Positions 53,544-61,972 of a stretch of DNA of 64,000 nucleotides are shown one piece after another. The stretch covers positions 248,001 to 312,000 of the forward strand of contig JAIBBX010000002.1 of NCBI GenBank assembly GCA_019694475.1, written 5' to 3'. The notes beneath the pieces are model-generated. The model saw nothing but the letters and a program-made list of their open reading frames with translations, was not told the DNA's origin and did not search any database. This DNA comes from Parachlamydiales bacterium (GTDB taxonomy: Bacteria > Chlamydiota > Chlamydiia > Chlamydiales > SM23-39). How positions within the stretch are numbered: position 1 is the first letter of the stretch; the number at the start of each line of letters is the position of its first letter. A program made the translations under genes and the position numbers.

Positions 53544-54515
53544 TTAAATCTTACAATACCAATTGATCGTCCGCATCAAACCATCTTTGAGGGAAATTGT
53601 CGGCTTCCAATTGAGTTCGCTCTCAATCTTAGAAGTATCCAACGCATAGCGGAAATCGTGGCCCGGCCGGTCCTGTACAAAGCGGATGAGCGATTTGTAA
53701 TTTCCAGGCCGCTTAGACTCCATCAAATCAATCAGAAGCTGAAGCAGTTCTATATTGGAAAGTTCTGTTTTGCCTCCGATGTCGTAAACTTGTCCCCTTT
53801 TGCCATGCTTCAAGATGGTCCAAATTGCCTCTGCATGATCGTCGACATAGAGCCAATCGCGCACATTTGCTCCCCTTCCATAAACGGGAAGCTGTTTCTG
53901 CATCAGGCAATTGTGGATCATGAGCGGAATGAATTTTTCTTTGTTTTGGCAAGGTCCATAGTTATTGCTGCAGTGCGAGATCGTTGTAGATACTTTGTAA
54001 GTCTGGGCAAAAGCTCTCACCAAATGATCGGAAGCAGCTTTCGATGCAGCATAGGGAGAATTGGGGCGGTAGGGAGAATTTTCATTGAATGCCCCGCTTT
54101 CCCCTAAAGATCCATACACTTCATCAGTCGATACATGATGGAAATGCAGATGGGGGAATTTTCTCGCCGCCTCGAGAAGCGTAAGAGTTCCTTTCACATT
54201 CGTTTCAATAAAAGGCATCGCCGATGCGATGCTTCGGTCGACATGCGATTCGGCAGCGAAATGGACAATTGTATCCACCTCCTCCTCTAAAATGAGCTTT
54301 TCGACAAGCTCTTGATTGAGGATATTCCCTTGAACGAACCGGTAGCGGGGATGTTCATGAAAACCATCGAGGAAAGAGAGATCTCCTGCATAGGTCAATG
54401 CATCATAGTTGAGGATTTTTCCGGTGAATTCCGATTTCCGGAGCATCGTGCGGATAAAAGCAGAGCCGATAAACCCTGCGCCGCCTGTTACGAGTAAGCT
54501 GGCATTTGTTCGCAT
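53544..54515 (-). CDS. rfbB: dTDP-glucose 4,6-dehydratase
   Basis: 323 aa short-chain dehydrogenase/reductase enzyme; step 2 of dTDP-L-rhamnose synthesis. NAD site LVTGGAGFIGSAFIR, catalytic HHVSTDEVYGSLGE with Thr-Asp-Glu, and YAASKAASDHLVRA (Tyr-x3-Lys) are seen. The preferred ATG at 54515 has AAAGGA six bases upstream; an upstream frame to 54542 lies inside rfbD. Overlaps rfbD by 28 bp. The thymidylyltransferase gene rfbA is not in the window. Confidence 0.94.
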   Translation of the reverse strand: MRTNASLLVTGGAGFIGSAFIRTMLRKSEFTGKILNYDALTYAGDLSFLDGFHEHPRYRFVQGNILNQELVEKLILEEEVDTIVHFAAESHVDRSIASAMPFIETNVKGTLTLLEAARKFPHLHFHHVSTDEVYGSLGESGAFNENSPYRPNSPYAASKAASDHLVRAFAQTYKVSTTISHCSNNYGPCQNKEKFIPLMIHNCLMQKQLPVYGRGANVRDWLYVDDHAEAIWTILKHGKRGQVYDIGGKTELSNIELLQLLIDLMESKRPGNYKSLIRFVQDRPGHDFRYALDTSKIESELNWKPTISLKDGLMRTINWYCKI

Positions 54516-55336
54516 AAAAAGTCCTTTAAGGCCTCTCTCCAATGTCGAATGGTTACAATTTGTTCTATTTTTGTAGTATCAAAAGCTGAGTAAGTGGGTC
54601 TTTCGCAAGGAGCCGGAAAACACGATCCAGGCACCGGAATGATTGCATCTGTCATGATAGGAAACCCCAATAAAAAGGCCTCTTCGCGCATGGCAAGTCC
54701 GAATTCATATTTGGTCGCAACGCCCATATTCGCATATTGATAAAGCCCCTCTTTATCGAGCATTTTTAAAATGGCCGCGGCTAAATCGGGCGCATAGGTA
54801 AATCTACCCCACTGGTCGTCCGTCAGACGGATTTCTGGCTGGGTTTGGAGCATTTTGAGCAATTTTGAAACAAAATTTTTCCCGCCGCTGCCAAAAATCC
54901 ATGAAGTCCGGATGACGCAAGCCCCCTGGTTCAAAGCTCTCTCTTCCCCTTCTAATTTGGTTTTCCCGTAAGTGCTGCGCGGTCCTGTCGGATCTTTTTC
55001 GGTGAGGGGTTTTCTCCCTTTGCCGTCAAATACATAGTCGGTGGAAATATGGATCAATTTCGCGCCGCTTTCTTTCGCGACAATAGCCAGATTTTCAGGA
55101 CCTACTGCATTAGTCCGATAAGCTTGGTCTTTAAAATCCTCCGCTGCGTCGACTTGAGAAAAGGCTGCGCAATTGACAATATGAGTCATCCCTGGATTTT
55201 TCCTTGAGAATGCGCGCACAGATTCCAGATCGGCAATATCGACTTCTCTCCCAGTTTCTAAAAAAGGAACCCCTTCTGGAAGGGCTGCACATAGGGCAGA
55301 ACCCAAGAGGCCTTTACTACCTGTGATCCACAACAT
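54488..55336 (-). CDS. rfbD: dTDP-4-dehydrorhamnose reductase
   Basis: 282 aa. WITGSKGLLGSALCAALP is the NADPH site; DAAEDFKDQAYRTNAVGPEN and LIHISTDYVFDGKG, then YGKTKLEGE (Tyr-x3-Lys) follow the RfbD pattern. It performs the last step to dTDP-L-rhamnose. Overlaps rfbC by 20 bp and rfbB by 28 bp. Confidence 0.94.
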   Translation of the reverse strand: MLWITGSKGLLGSALCAALPEGVPFLETGREVDIADLESVRAFSRKNPGMTHIVNCAAFSQVDAAEDFKDQAYRTNAVGPENLAIVAKESGAKLIHISTDYVFDGKGRKPLTEKDPTGPRSTYGKTKLEGEERALNQGACVIRTSWIFGSGGKNFVSKLLKMLQTQPEIRLTDDQWGRFTYAPDLAAAILKMLDKEGLYQYANMGVATKYEFGLAMREEAFLLGFPIMTDAIIPVPGSCFPAPCERPTYSAFDTTKIEQIVTIRHWREALKDFLCEQMPAYS

Positions 55337-55856
55337 CTTGCACCTCCTTAAAATAGGGTGAGATCCGATCGCGCGGCGATAGGATTGGCTCGTTCACGGG
55401 CCATGCAATACCCAAATCCGGGTCATTCCAGCGAATCGTCTTTTCTGTTTCCGGATTATAGGGCGAGCTCACTTTATAATGGACAAGCGCCCGAGGACTC
55501 AAGACACAAAATCCATGGGCAAATCCGACCGGAAGATATAATTGATGATGGTTTTGGTCATTGAGGAGAGCAGCTTCCCACTGCATAAACGTGGGAGAAT
55601 CCGGACGAATATCGACAGCAACATCCCAAATCTCCCCCTCTAAACAACTGACCAGTTTCGCTTGTCCTGGAGAGGATTGAAAGTGAAGACCACGAATCGT
55701 GTTTTGATGAGAGAATGAAAGGTTATCTTGGACAAATAGTTCTAAGCCAAGGTAGCTATCTTTTCGATAGGTTTCAAAAAAATAGCCCCTTTCATCGGAA
55801 AAAACTTTGGGGATGATCAATTTGAGTCCTGCTAAACGGAGCATTTTTATTTGCAT
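55317..55856 (-). CDS. rfbC: dTDP-4-dehydrorhamnose 3,5-epimerase
   Basis: 179 aa cupin-fold epimerase. PKVFSDERGYFFETYRKD, NTIRGLHFQ (catalytic His), GEIWDVAVDIRPDSPTF and LPVGFAHGFCVLS are the family blocks. First gene of the minus-strand group rfbC-rfbD-rfbB, although the usual order elsewhere is B-D-A-C. An in-frame ATG four codons in is an alternative start. Confidence 0.94.
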   Translation of the reverse strand: MQIKMLRLAGLKLIIPKVFSDERGYFFETYRKDSYLGLELFVQDNLSFSHQNTIRGLHFQSSPGQAKLVSCLEGEIWDVAVDIRPDSPTFMQWEAALLNDQNHHQLYLPVGFAHGFCVLSPRALVHYKVSSPYNPETEKTIRWNDPDLGIAWPVNEPILSPRDRISPYFKEVQDVVDHR

Positions 55857-55869
55857 GCAGGACTATTTT

Positions 55870-56036
55870 GGGGTTGGCAAGAAATAAAGTAAACTATTTC
55901 GCGGCCATCATAGCCGTCCAGGTTCGAACGATTTTTTGTCGGCCATATTGCGACAATATGGCTCTTCTCAAAATCCTTCAAACTTGGACGGCTCTGAAGC
56001 TCGCGAGAAAAGCTTCCTTTTTTCCTTGCCAACCCC
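55870..56036. repeat. 167-bp long imperfect palindrome
   Basis: Left arm 55870-55950 and right arm 55954-56036 are complementary along their whole length at roughly three quarters of positions, with perfect ends (GGGGTTGGCAAG / CTTGCCAACCCC), a matched middle (AGCCGTCCAGGTT against AACTTGGACGGCT) and a perfect centre GCCATATTG-CGA-CAATATGGC. It fills the gap between rfbC and pgeF. No protein is encoded. It could be a non-autonomous mobile element or a long hairpin RNA. Confidence 0.75.
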
Positions 56037-56044
56037 TTCTAGAA

Positions 56045-56821
56045 TTAGCCTTTCAATGCAATGATTGTTCCATGTCTGCCCGTTTCTTTGTCTCTGCGAT
56101 ACGAAAAATAATCCTTCGCGTTGCAATGGGTGCAGACTTCTGAAATCTCGATATTTTTATCGAGGATTCCGAGCGCATTGAGCTGCTTTCTGGCGATCTG
56201 CCAAAGATTGAAATAATTCGGCTTGACTTGAGAGCTCCAAAAATCTTGAGGGAACTCCTGTTTATAATTTTTGAACTCGGCATGATCAGGCCCGAGCGAG
56301 GGGGCAATGCAGACGATCAAATTCTGCGGTCTTGTCCCGATTTCTCTTTGCATCGCCTCGAGAGTGCGGGCATAAATATTTTGTGACAAACCGCGCCAGC
56401 CAGCATGGACGACTCCGATCGCCTCATGCACAGGATCATAAAAGATAGCTGCTTGGCAGTCGGCATGGCAGACTCCGAGGGCAATATTTTTTTCTGTCGT
56501 ATAAATGGCATCTGCCTGAACGGTTTTATCGAAATTCTTCGCTGTGATTCGTGCAACAGCAGTCCCATGCGTTTGGTGGGGGAAAACGAGTTTTGGAATT
56601 CCCAAAGCTTCGCGAACTAGCTCTCGATTGGCTTTGCAACTATCTGGATGATCGCCCGCCTCGCTTCCGAGATTGAGTGACGCAAAAGCCCCTTGGCTCT
56701 TCCCTCCGTGTCTTAAAAAAACTCCGTGGGCCAGATGAGTATAAGGCTCTAACAGATCGAATTCGAGCCACTCCATTTTCCTTGCATCAGATTCCATATC
56801 CCCTCTTGAACGCTTTTCCAT
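56045..56821 (-). CDS. pgeF: Multicopper polyphenol oxidase/laccase-domain protein (PgeF/YfiH)
   Basis: 258 aa; the family (YfiH, human FAMIN-like) includes PgeF, which cleaves wrongly made L-Ser muropeptides, and purine nucleoside enzymes. HQTHG, GVCHADCQAAIFYD and VVHAGWRG carry the metal-binding His/Cys triad. ATGs at 56821, 56797 (after GAGGGG) and 56776 are possible starts. It lies just past the long palindrome. Chlamydiae keep a related gene. Confidence 0.88.
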   Translation of the reverse strand: MEKRSRGDMESDARKMEWLEFDLLEPYTHLAHGVFLRHGGKSQGAFASLNLGSEAGDHPDSCKANRELVREALGIPKLVFPHQTHGTAVARITAKNFDKTVQADAIYTTEKNIALGVCHADCQAAIFYDPVHEAIGVVHAGWRGLSQNIYARTLEAMQREIGTRPQNLIVCIAPSLGPDHAEFKNYKQEFPQDFWSSQVKPNYFNLWQIARKQLNALGILDKNIEISEVCTHCNAKDYFSYRRDKETGRHGTIIALKG

Positions 56822-56872
56822 ACTATCTACCAGAATCGGAATTCAGATAATATAAAAATCTCAAATCATTTA

Positions 56873-57808
56873 ATGTGGTTTCAAATGGCACACGAACCAA
56901 AACCCTCCAACCTTCCTCTTGGAATCTGCATCTCACTCATCGCATATATCTTTTTTGTCACGGCAAGCTCGCTTGTGTGGAGCTTTAAAAAGGCTTTTCC
57001 CACCATTCAGATTATCTTTTTCCAAAACATCGTGAGCCTCATCTGCATTATCCCTTTGGCCTTAAGAAAAGGGCCGGGGCGTTTAAAAACCGATATTCTT
57101 TCGATCCATCTGCTGCGCGACGTCGCTGGCGTGCTCAGCTATTATCTCTACTTTGTCGCAATCCGCTATCTCAACTTAACCGATGCAACGACTCTAAATT
57201 ATTCCGCTCCTTTTTTTGTCCCGATCATTTGGTGGATTTGGACGAAAGAAAAAATCGATTTACATGTTTGGTGGTCAATCATCGTGGGATTTATCGGCGT
57301 CGCCGTTATTTTGAATCCGACTCGGCAAATTTTCCAAGAAGGTTTTGTCTTTGGGCTATCTGCCGGAATCCTCTCTGCAATCGCCTTTGCCTCTTTAAGG
57401 ATTCTCAATTTGAACAAAGAACCAATGAGCCGGACTCTTTTTTACTATTTTCTTTTTGGAACGATCTTCAGCGCTCCATTCGCTGCCATATATTGGGTTG
57501 CCCCATCGGGACTGCAGTGGCTCAAAGTCGTCGGCGTCGGGCTTGCCACCGTCACAGCGCAAATGCTGCTTACCGTAGCCTACCGTTATGGGACAGCTTC
57601 CTTTCTTTCTCCTCTCGGCTATTCAACGGTCATTTATGCCGCATTGATCAGCTGGCTGTTTTTCCACATCCCCCCAAACACCCGCTCCATCGTAGGGACA
57701 GCTTTGATTGTGATTGGAGGAACGATGACTTACCTTCTCAAGAAAAAACCTGAAAAAATATCAGAAACATTCGAAATTCCCGATCCAAAAGAAAAACCTC
57801 CTCTCTGA
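56873..57808 (+). CDS. DMT-superfamily (EamA) transporter, candidate SAM importer
   Basis: 311 aa with ten predicted transmembrane helices in two EamA repeats; the first has TLNYSAPFFVPIIWWIWTKE and the second YSTVIYAALISWLFFH. A known chlamydial DMT transporter imports S-adenosylmethionine, and this gene lies directly before a SAM decarboxylase gene (62 bp), which supports but does not prove a SAM substrate. ATG at 56873 or 56885. Confidence 0.75.
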   Translation: MWFQMAHEPKPSNLPLGICISLIAYIFFVTASSLVWSFKKAFPTIQIIFFQNIVSLICIIPLALRKGPGRLKTDILSIHLLRDVAGVLSYYLYFVAIRYLNLTDATTLNYSAPFFVPIIWWIWTKEKIDLHVWWSIIVGFIGVAVILNPTRQIFQEGFVFGLSAGILSAIAFASLRILNLNKEPMSRTLFYYFLFGTIFSAPFAAIYWVAPSGLQWLKVVGVGLATVTAQMLLTVAYRYGTASFLSPLGYSTVIYAALISWLFFHIPPNTRSIVGTALIVIGGTMTYLLKKKPEKISETFEIPDPKEKPPL

Positions 57809-57870
57809 ATTTCATTGATTTTTTAAAAACAACTTGCATAAAATTGCTTCCTGTAACGAGGTGATATGGA

Positions 57871-58299
57871 ATGATTCGTGTACTTTGTATTGCTTTCGCG
57901 ATGTTTAGTTCGCTTTTTGCTCATGACGAGCATTATTTCCGCGGAAAACACTTTATCGCGAGCTATCTAGATTGCGATCTCAGACAATTGAGCGATTTGG
58001 AAGGTTTAATCCAGGCTATGGATGGTGCTGTTGCAGCATCGAATGCGACAGTTTTGGATAAAGCTTCTTATGTTTTTCCTCCGAATGGTTTGACGATTGT
58101 CTATCTTTTATCAGAAAGCCACGCCAGTTTGCACACTTACCCAGAACATGGCGCATGCTTCATCGATCTATTTACCTGCGGAGACGTTTGTTCTTCTGAA
58201 AGATTTCATGAGGCTATGCTCCAGTATCTGCGTCCAAAACAAGTGAGCGCACGGCTTTTTTTACGCCAAGACACTGTTGAAGAACTGCCATTTCCGTAG
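57871..58299 (+). CDS. speH: S-adenosylmethionine decarboxylase proenzyme with N-terminal signal-like peptide
   Basis: 142 aa. The enzyme makes decarboxylated SAM for spermidine synthesis; the proenzyme cleaves itself at a serine to form a pyruvoyl group. GKHFIASYLDCD, then LLSESHASLHTYPEHG (cleavage Ser in SESHAS) and CFIDLFTCGD are exact family blocks. The first ~18 residues (MIRVLCIAFAMFSSLFA) look like a signal peptide, which is unusual for this cytosolic enzyme. It ends directly before a gene for a secreted kinase-like protein. No spermidine synthase gene is in the window. Confidence 0.9.
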   Translation: MIRVLCIAFAMFSSLFAHDEHYFRGKHFIASYLDCDLRQLSDLEGLIQAMDGAVAASNATVLDKASYVFPPNGLTIVYLLSESHASLHTYPEHGACFIDLFTCGDVCSSERFHEAMLQYLRPKQVSARLFLRQDTVEELPFP

Positions 58300-59151
58300 A
58301 TGAAGAAGCTCCTGATTATTTTCCTACTATTATCTTTTTCCATGGGAGTGGGAAATGGGCTGTACTGGCTCAAAGATGGGTTTAGCAGCCGCCGGATTCA
58401 GAGTTTGCCTTATCCTGTCGAAGAAGACTGGAACGACGAAGCCAAAGAAGCACTCAAGCAAACCTTCACTTACATAGGCAGAGGAAGGCAATGTTTTGCA
58501 TTCGGCAGCGAAGATGGGAAATATGTCTTAAAATTCCCTCGTACCGACATCTACAAAACCCCGCTTTGGGCGCAATTTCTCCCCGTGCACACATATCGAG
58601 CCCGAATTGAAAAGGATCACAAGAAGCGGGAAAATTTCGTCTTAAACAGTTTCCGAATCTCTTTCAAAGAACTCAAAGAGCAAACTGCCCTCTTAGCGAC
58701 GCATATCGGGCAAAGCAGTTCAAAGCAGTTTCTCCATATCGTCGATGCTGCTGGCTGCAAACACGAATTGCCGGTAGCGACCACTTCCTTTGTTCTTCAA
58801 TACAAACGTCCCATCCTTATGAAGGCGTTTTCTCAAGCAATTGAGAAAGGAGAACGAAAAGAGGCTGAAAAAATTCTCGATGCAATGCTTGCAGCAATCA
58901 ATGAAAGAGCCAGCAAAGGAATTCTCAACCGGGACCGATCGTTTCTTAGAAATTATGGCTACGACGGAGAAAAAGCCTATCAGATCGATGTCGGCAGTTT
59001 CTATAGAGTTCCAGATATGCCTCTCGAAAACGCTAGAGAAAAATCGATCCGCGATTCTGTCGATCCAGTCCAAGAGTGGCTCGCCAAAAAGCACCCCGAG
59101 ATGCTCCCCTATCTAAACGCCCACTTAGAAGCCCTAATCTGTAATAAATAA
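58300..59151 (+). CDS. Secreted protein-kinase-like protein
   Basis: 283 aa. Signal peptide (residues 1-19) then a compact kinase-like domain: IGRGRQCFAF (Gly60, Gly62), YVLKFPR (Lys78 as ATP lysine), the catalytic-loop match NRDRSFLRN (Asp212, Asn218) and QIDVGSF (Asp230 at the DFG position). The catalytic residues of the kinase fold are therefore all present, but the family is unclear. It starts with the ATG next to the speH stop codon, so the two are one transcript. Kinase activity and a target are inferred. Confidence 0.6.
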   Translation: MKKLLIIFLLLSFSMGVGNGLYWLKDGFSSRRIQSLPYPVEEDWNDEAKEALKQTFTYIGRGRQCFAFGSEDGKYVLKFPRTDIYKTPLWAQFLPVHTYRARIEKDHKKRENFVLNSFRISFKELKEQTALLATHIGQSSSKQFLHIVDAAGCKHELPVATTSFVLQYKRPILMKAFSQAIEKGERKEAEKILDAMLAAINERASKGILNRDRSFLRNYGYDGEKAYQIDVGSFYRVPDMPLENAREKSIRDSVDPVQEWLAKKHPEMLPYLNAHLEALICNK

Positions 59152-59310
59152 TATTTTAGATTAACTATTTAATTGCTGTTTATAATAAAATAGACCGCAT
59201 GAGCATGAAAATAGTAATAAAACACCCTTTCTCAGGTCATTTCTATAAGCGCCGCCGCGCTTAAAAGAAATTCTTTACTATTTTAATAAACTTTTAACCC
59301 TAAAGTATAT

Positions 59311-60354
59311 ATGAGTGCTCAAGTTACCCTACCAGCCCCTAACACAAATCCCAACCAAAGAGTCGCTACTCTTTTGGATGAGGTGATCGATCAAAAAAGC
59401 GCCAATACTCAAAAAGCGCTAGACGGCAGGGTCAATATCAATGAAGCGGTGATGATCGGAGGCGATCTTTTTTCGATGGGCTATTTAGCCTTTCAGGGAG
59501 CGCAGATTGTCAAGCCGGCTCTTGCGGCGATTCCTGCAATTGCGATTGCCACACTAGCTTGCGGCTGCATCGCGGGAGCTATTAATATTGGCGTTGCGAT
59601 CATCTCGATGAAAGAAGGTTTCCAAGCGCTTAAAAACGGCGACACCAAATTGGCGTTAAGGCTCTTTCTCGACTTTTTCGGCCTCTTCGGAATTGGGACG
59701 ATCATGATTTTAGCCTCTTTAGCACTGAGAGTGGCAGCTCTTAGCGCAGTCGGCACCTTTTTTGGCGCAAATCCTTGGCTTCTTCCCGTTCTCTTCTTCA
59801 TAATCTCGATTCCGATCCTCGTCGAAATCTCAAACAGGATCTACAACATACAGATGGGCAAAGATCTTGCTTCGCAGCTCAATGGCGATTTAAATCAGCT
59901 CATCCATGGCAAAGATCCGAATAATCCTTTCCATTTTCAAAGCCTACTGGAAAGCCAAGAAACAGACCTAGAAGTAAGGAACGAGATCGCTCGAAGGTTT
60001 GAACAGCTGCAGGCCGATATGGGCGTGGAAGCGGCATCGGAAGCGCTTAAGCTGATCAGACTCCAAATGCTCCAAGAGGACACAAAAGAGCAGCTTCAAA
60101 AATTCAAAGAAAAAATCGCCGAATGGAATCGGGCGCAATATGTGAGGATGTTCCAGCAGGTGCTATATGCAGCGGCTTTCGGCGTGAGCATGGGAACTTT
60201 AAATCCAAGCATGAACACTGCTGCGGTCAATGGAACGCAAACTTTTGCGATGACGGCAGCCAATGCGATCCCTTTATATATGGACACCTTTTGGCCATTT
60301 AAGAGAAATACTCCGATTGTCGTTCCTCACGTGATCGAAACTGGGAAAGTATAG
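59311..60354 (+). CDS. Hypothetical membrane protein with several hydrophobic segments (Inc-like)
   Basis: 347 aa. Residues ~45-180 hold three or four hydrophobic stretches (for example PALAAIPAIAIATLACGCIAG and WLLPVLFFIISIPILV); residues 190-280 are helical and rich in Gln/Glu, with a coiled-coil look; a last hydrophobic region is at ~285-320. No family recognised. Its 3' end overlaps the convergent NIF3-like gene by 28 bp. The 159-bp gap before it holds an AT-rich region with a perfect TATAAT at 59181-59186. Confidence 0.55.
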   Translation: MSAQVTLPAPNTNPNQRVATLLDEVIDQKSANTQKALDGRVNINEAVMIGGDLFSMGYLAFQGAQIVKPALAAIPAIAIATLACGCIAGAINIGVAIISMKEGFQALKNGDTKLALRLFLDFFGLFGIGTIMILASLALRVAALSAVGTFFGANPWLLPVLFFIISIPILVEISNRIYNIQMGKDLASQLNGDLNQLIHGKDPNNPFHFQSLLESQETDLEVRNEIARRFEQLQADMGVEAASEALKLIRLQMLQEDTKEQLQKFKEKIAEWNRAQYVRMFQQVLYAAAFGVSMGTLNPSMNTAAVNGTQTFAMTAANAIPLYMDTFWPFKRNTPIVVPHVIETGKV

Positions 60355-60638
60355 ATATAAGGCTCTTCATAGGGATGAGCCTTTCGAATGGCTTCAATAA
60401 CGGCAGGCAATTTTTCTTTCGGGCAAATCGTTTCGATCCGCTCTTCGGCAACAGTTTCGAGCTTTCCTTCCGACCCTAGAAAAGGGTTTGCGCCTGCGAG
60501 CGGCAAAAAGCGGCCATTACCTTTCATCGAAAAACTGCAGAAGGCATAGTCGCCAACGTGGCCAGCGCCCGCTTTGCCCATCGCTTCTCTAACTGCATCG
60601 GCATGCGTTTCAGGAACGGTGAGAACGATTGCAAACAT
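60327..60638 (-). CDS. NIF3-like (YqfO/CutA-type domain) protein
   Basis: 103 aa. The stand-alone version of the domain inserted in YqfO/NIF3 proteins, recognised by VPETHADAVREAMGKAGAGH, then GANPFLGSEGKLETVAEER and the final KAHPYEEPYIYTF. Function is unknown; PII/CutA-like fold is known for the family. One-base overlap with the outer-membrane protein gene upstream. Confidence 0.82.
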   Translation of the reverse strand: MFAIVLTVPETHADAVREAMGKAGAGHVGDYAFCSFSMKGNGRFLPLAGANPFLGSEGKLETVAEERIETICPKEKLPAVIEAIRKAHPYEEPYIYTFPVSIT

Positions 60639-61255
60639 TAAAATACGTACCCGACGCCAACGCTAAAAGCAAAACCGCCGACTTGAATGTCTCTGCCAAA
60701 TACATTTCTCTTATGCGAGTGGATATTTGCTTTTAAGTAAGAGTATTCTGCGCACAGGTCTATGAGTAAATGGTCTGCAGGTACGAACAAAAATCCTGTA
60801 TTGGCAAAACCGCCAATTCCGTTCTTATTGATGTTTCGGTCTACAGAGGAAGAGTCGTTATGGGCTTGCAGGAAGAAGTATCTTGGCCCGATAGTGAAAT
60901 ACCATTCAACAGGTTTGCCGAGATAAACGGCCGCTTGGGCTCCAAGGCTTACTGGCAAAAGGTAAATTCTTGTGTATTCATTTCCATTCAAAGAACGTCC
61001 ATGTCTTTGCGCATATTCTACGCTGCCATAGACCTGGATCCATTTATAAGCGGGGTATCTTGCGCTAATCTGAATGTCAAGCCCCCCTTTTTTATAAACA
61101 TCTCTCATTTTTTCATTGGCAAATATGAAATAGCCTCCTTTCACTTCTAAAAATGGTCGGAAGCTATGCACTTCTTCGCAGCATTCATGCATTGACACAT
61201 CATGTGCATACGCGAAAAAACTCAAAAGGAGAAAAAACCATACTTTACGTTTCAT
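60638..61255 (-). CDS. Outer-membrane beta-barrel protein, predicted
   Basis: 205 aa. Signal peptide (residues 1-18, ending AYA), a His/Cys-containing stretch (MHECCEEVHS) and then alternating strands such as YKWIQVYGSVEYAQRHG, EWYFTIGPRYFFLQAH and the last GGFAFSVGVGYVF, ending in Phe as outer-membrane barrels do. About eight strands would fit. Probably OmpW/OmpA-barrel size; no firm family. Confidence 0.65.
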   Translation of the reverse strand: MKRKVWFFLLLSFFAYAHDVSMHECCEEVHSFRPFLEVKGGYFIFANEKMRDVYKKGGLDIQISARYPAYKWIQVYGSVEYAQRHGRSLNGNEYTRIYLLPVSLGAQAAVYLGKPVEWYFTIGPRYFFLQAHNDSSSVDRNINKNGIGGFANTGFLFVPADHLLIDLCAEYSYLKANIHSHKRNVFGRDIQVGGFAFSVGVGYVF

Positions 61256-61312
61256 ATTTGCTCACAAGTTATTACTTCAAACTGTATACGATGAAATTTA
61301 TTTTTTGCCAGC

Positions 61313-61930
61313 TCAAATAGCTAAGAACAGAGCCGCAAGGCCAAATCCGAAGATCAAAAAGCCAGCGAGCCGATTGACCCACATCATCACTTTTTGGCTG
61401 ATTTTCCTTCTAAAGAAGGTGATTCCTTCGCTAAGCAGCCACCACCAAAAGGCCGATCCAATAAAAATCCCGCTAATCAGATGGACTGCCTCCCAACAAT
61501 TCTCTCTCCTAGCTGATAAACCCAATCCTGCAAATACAGCCAAAAAGGCAACAATTGTCATAGGATTCGTGATGGTCAGAAAAAATGTGGAGGCGAAATC
61601 GCTAAAAAGGGTTTTGTGCGAGACTTTTGAGTGAGACATTTCTTGTGTTTTTGCAAAAAACGTTTTTGCTCCTAAAAAAAGAAGAAAAAAACCTCCAATG
61701 AGATGAAGCCAAAATTTGCCTGCTTCTAAAAAATCAGAAATTAGAGTGAGTCCAAATGCAGCAATCGCGCCATAGATAGAATCTGCGAGAGCCGCGCCAA
61801 GGCCTGAAAAAAAACCGGAAAGGCGGCCAAAATGAAGAGTTCTTCGAATGCAAAGGATTCCAATGGGTCCGACAGGCGCTGCAATTGAAAATCCCAAAAT
61901 CAGCCCCTTCAAAAAGAAAGAAGATTCCAT
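61313..61930 (-). CDS. LysE-family amino acid exporter
   Basis: 205 aa with five to six transmembrane helices. FSIAAPVGPIGILCIRRTL at the N-terminus is the LysE/RhtB signature, and TNPMTIVAFLAVFAGLGLS the second conserved block. The ATG at 61930 is preferred over a TTG frame from 61966. Substrate unknown; the family exports amino acids such as lysine, threonine or homoserine. Confidence 0.88.
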   Translation of the reverse strand: MESSFFLKGLILGFSIAAPVGPIGILCIRRTLHFGRLSGFFSGLGAALADSIYGAIAAFGLTLISDFLEAGKFWLHLIGGFFLLFLGAKTFFAKTQEMSHSKVSHKTLFSDFASTFFLTITNPMTIVAFLAVFAGLGLSARRENCWEAVHLISGIFIGSAFWWWLLSEGITFFRRKISQKVMMWVNRLAGFLIFGFGLAALFLAI

Positions 61931-61972
61931 ATTGCTGATATTGCCAAGATTCGGCTCTGTTTGCAATGGTAT

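Noticed and set aside
55847..56032. A 61-aa open frame on the minus strand over the long palindrome
   Set aside because: It lies almost wholly in the inverted repeat, has no family features and no ribosome-binding site.
59221..59260. AAGCGC-CGCC-GCGCTT hairpin as a terminator after the kinase-like gene
   Set aside because: Stem of six pairs with no T-run on either strand; may be chance.
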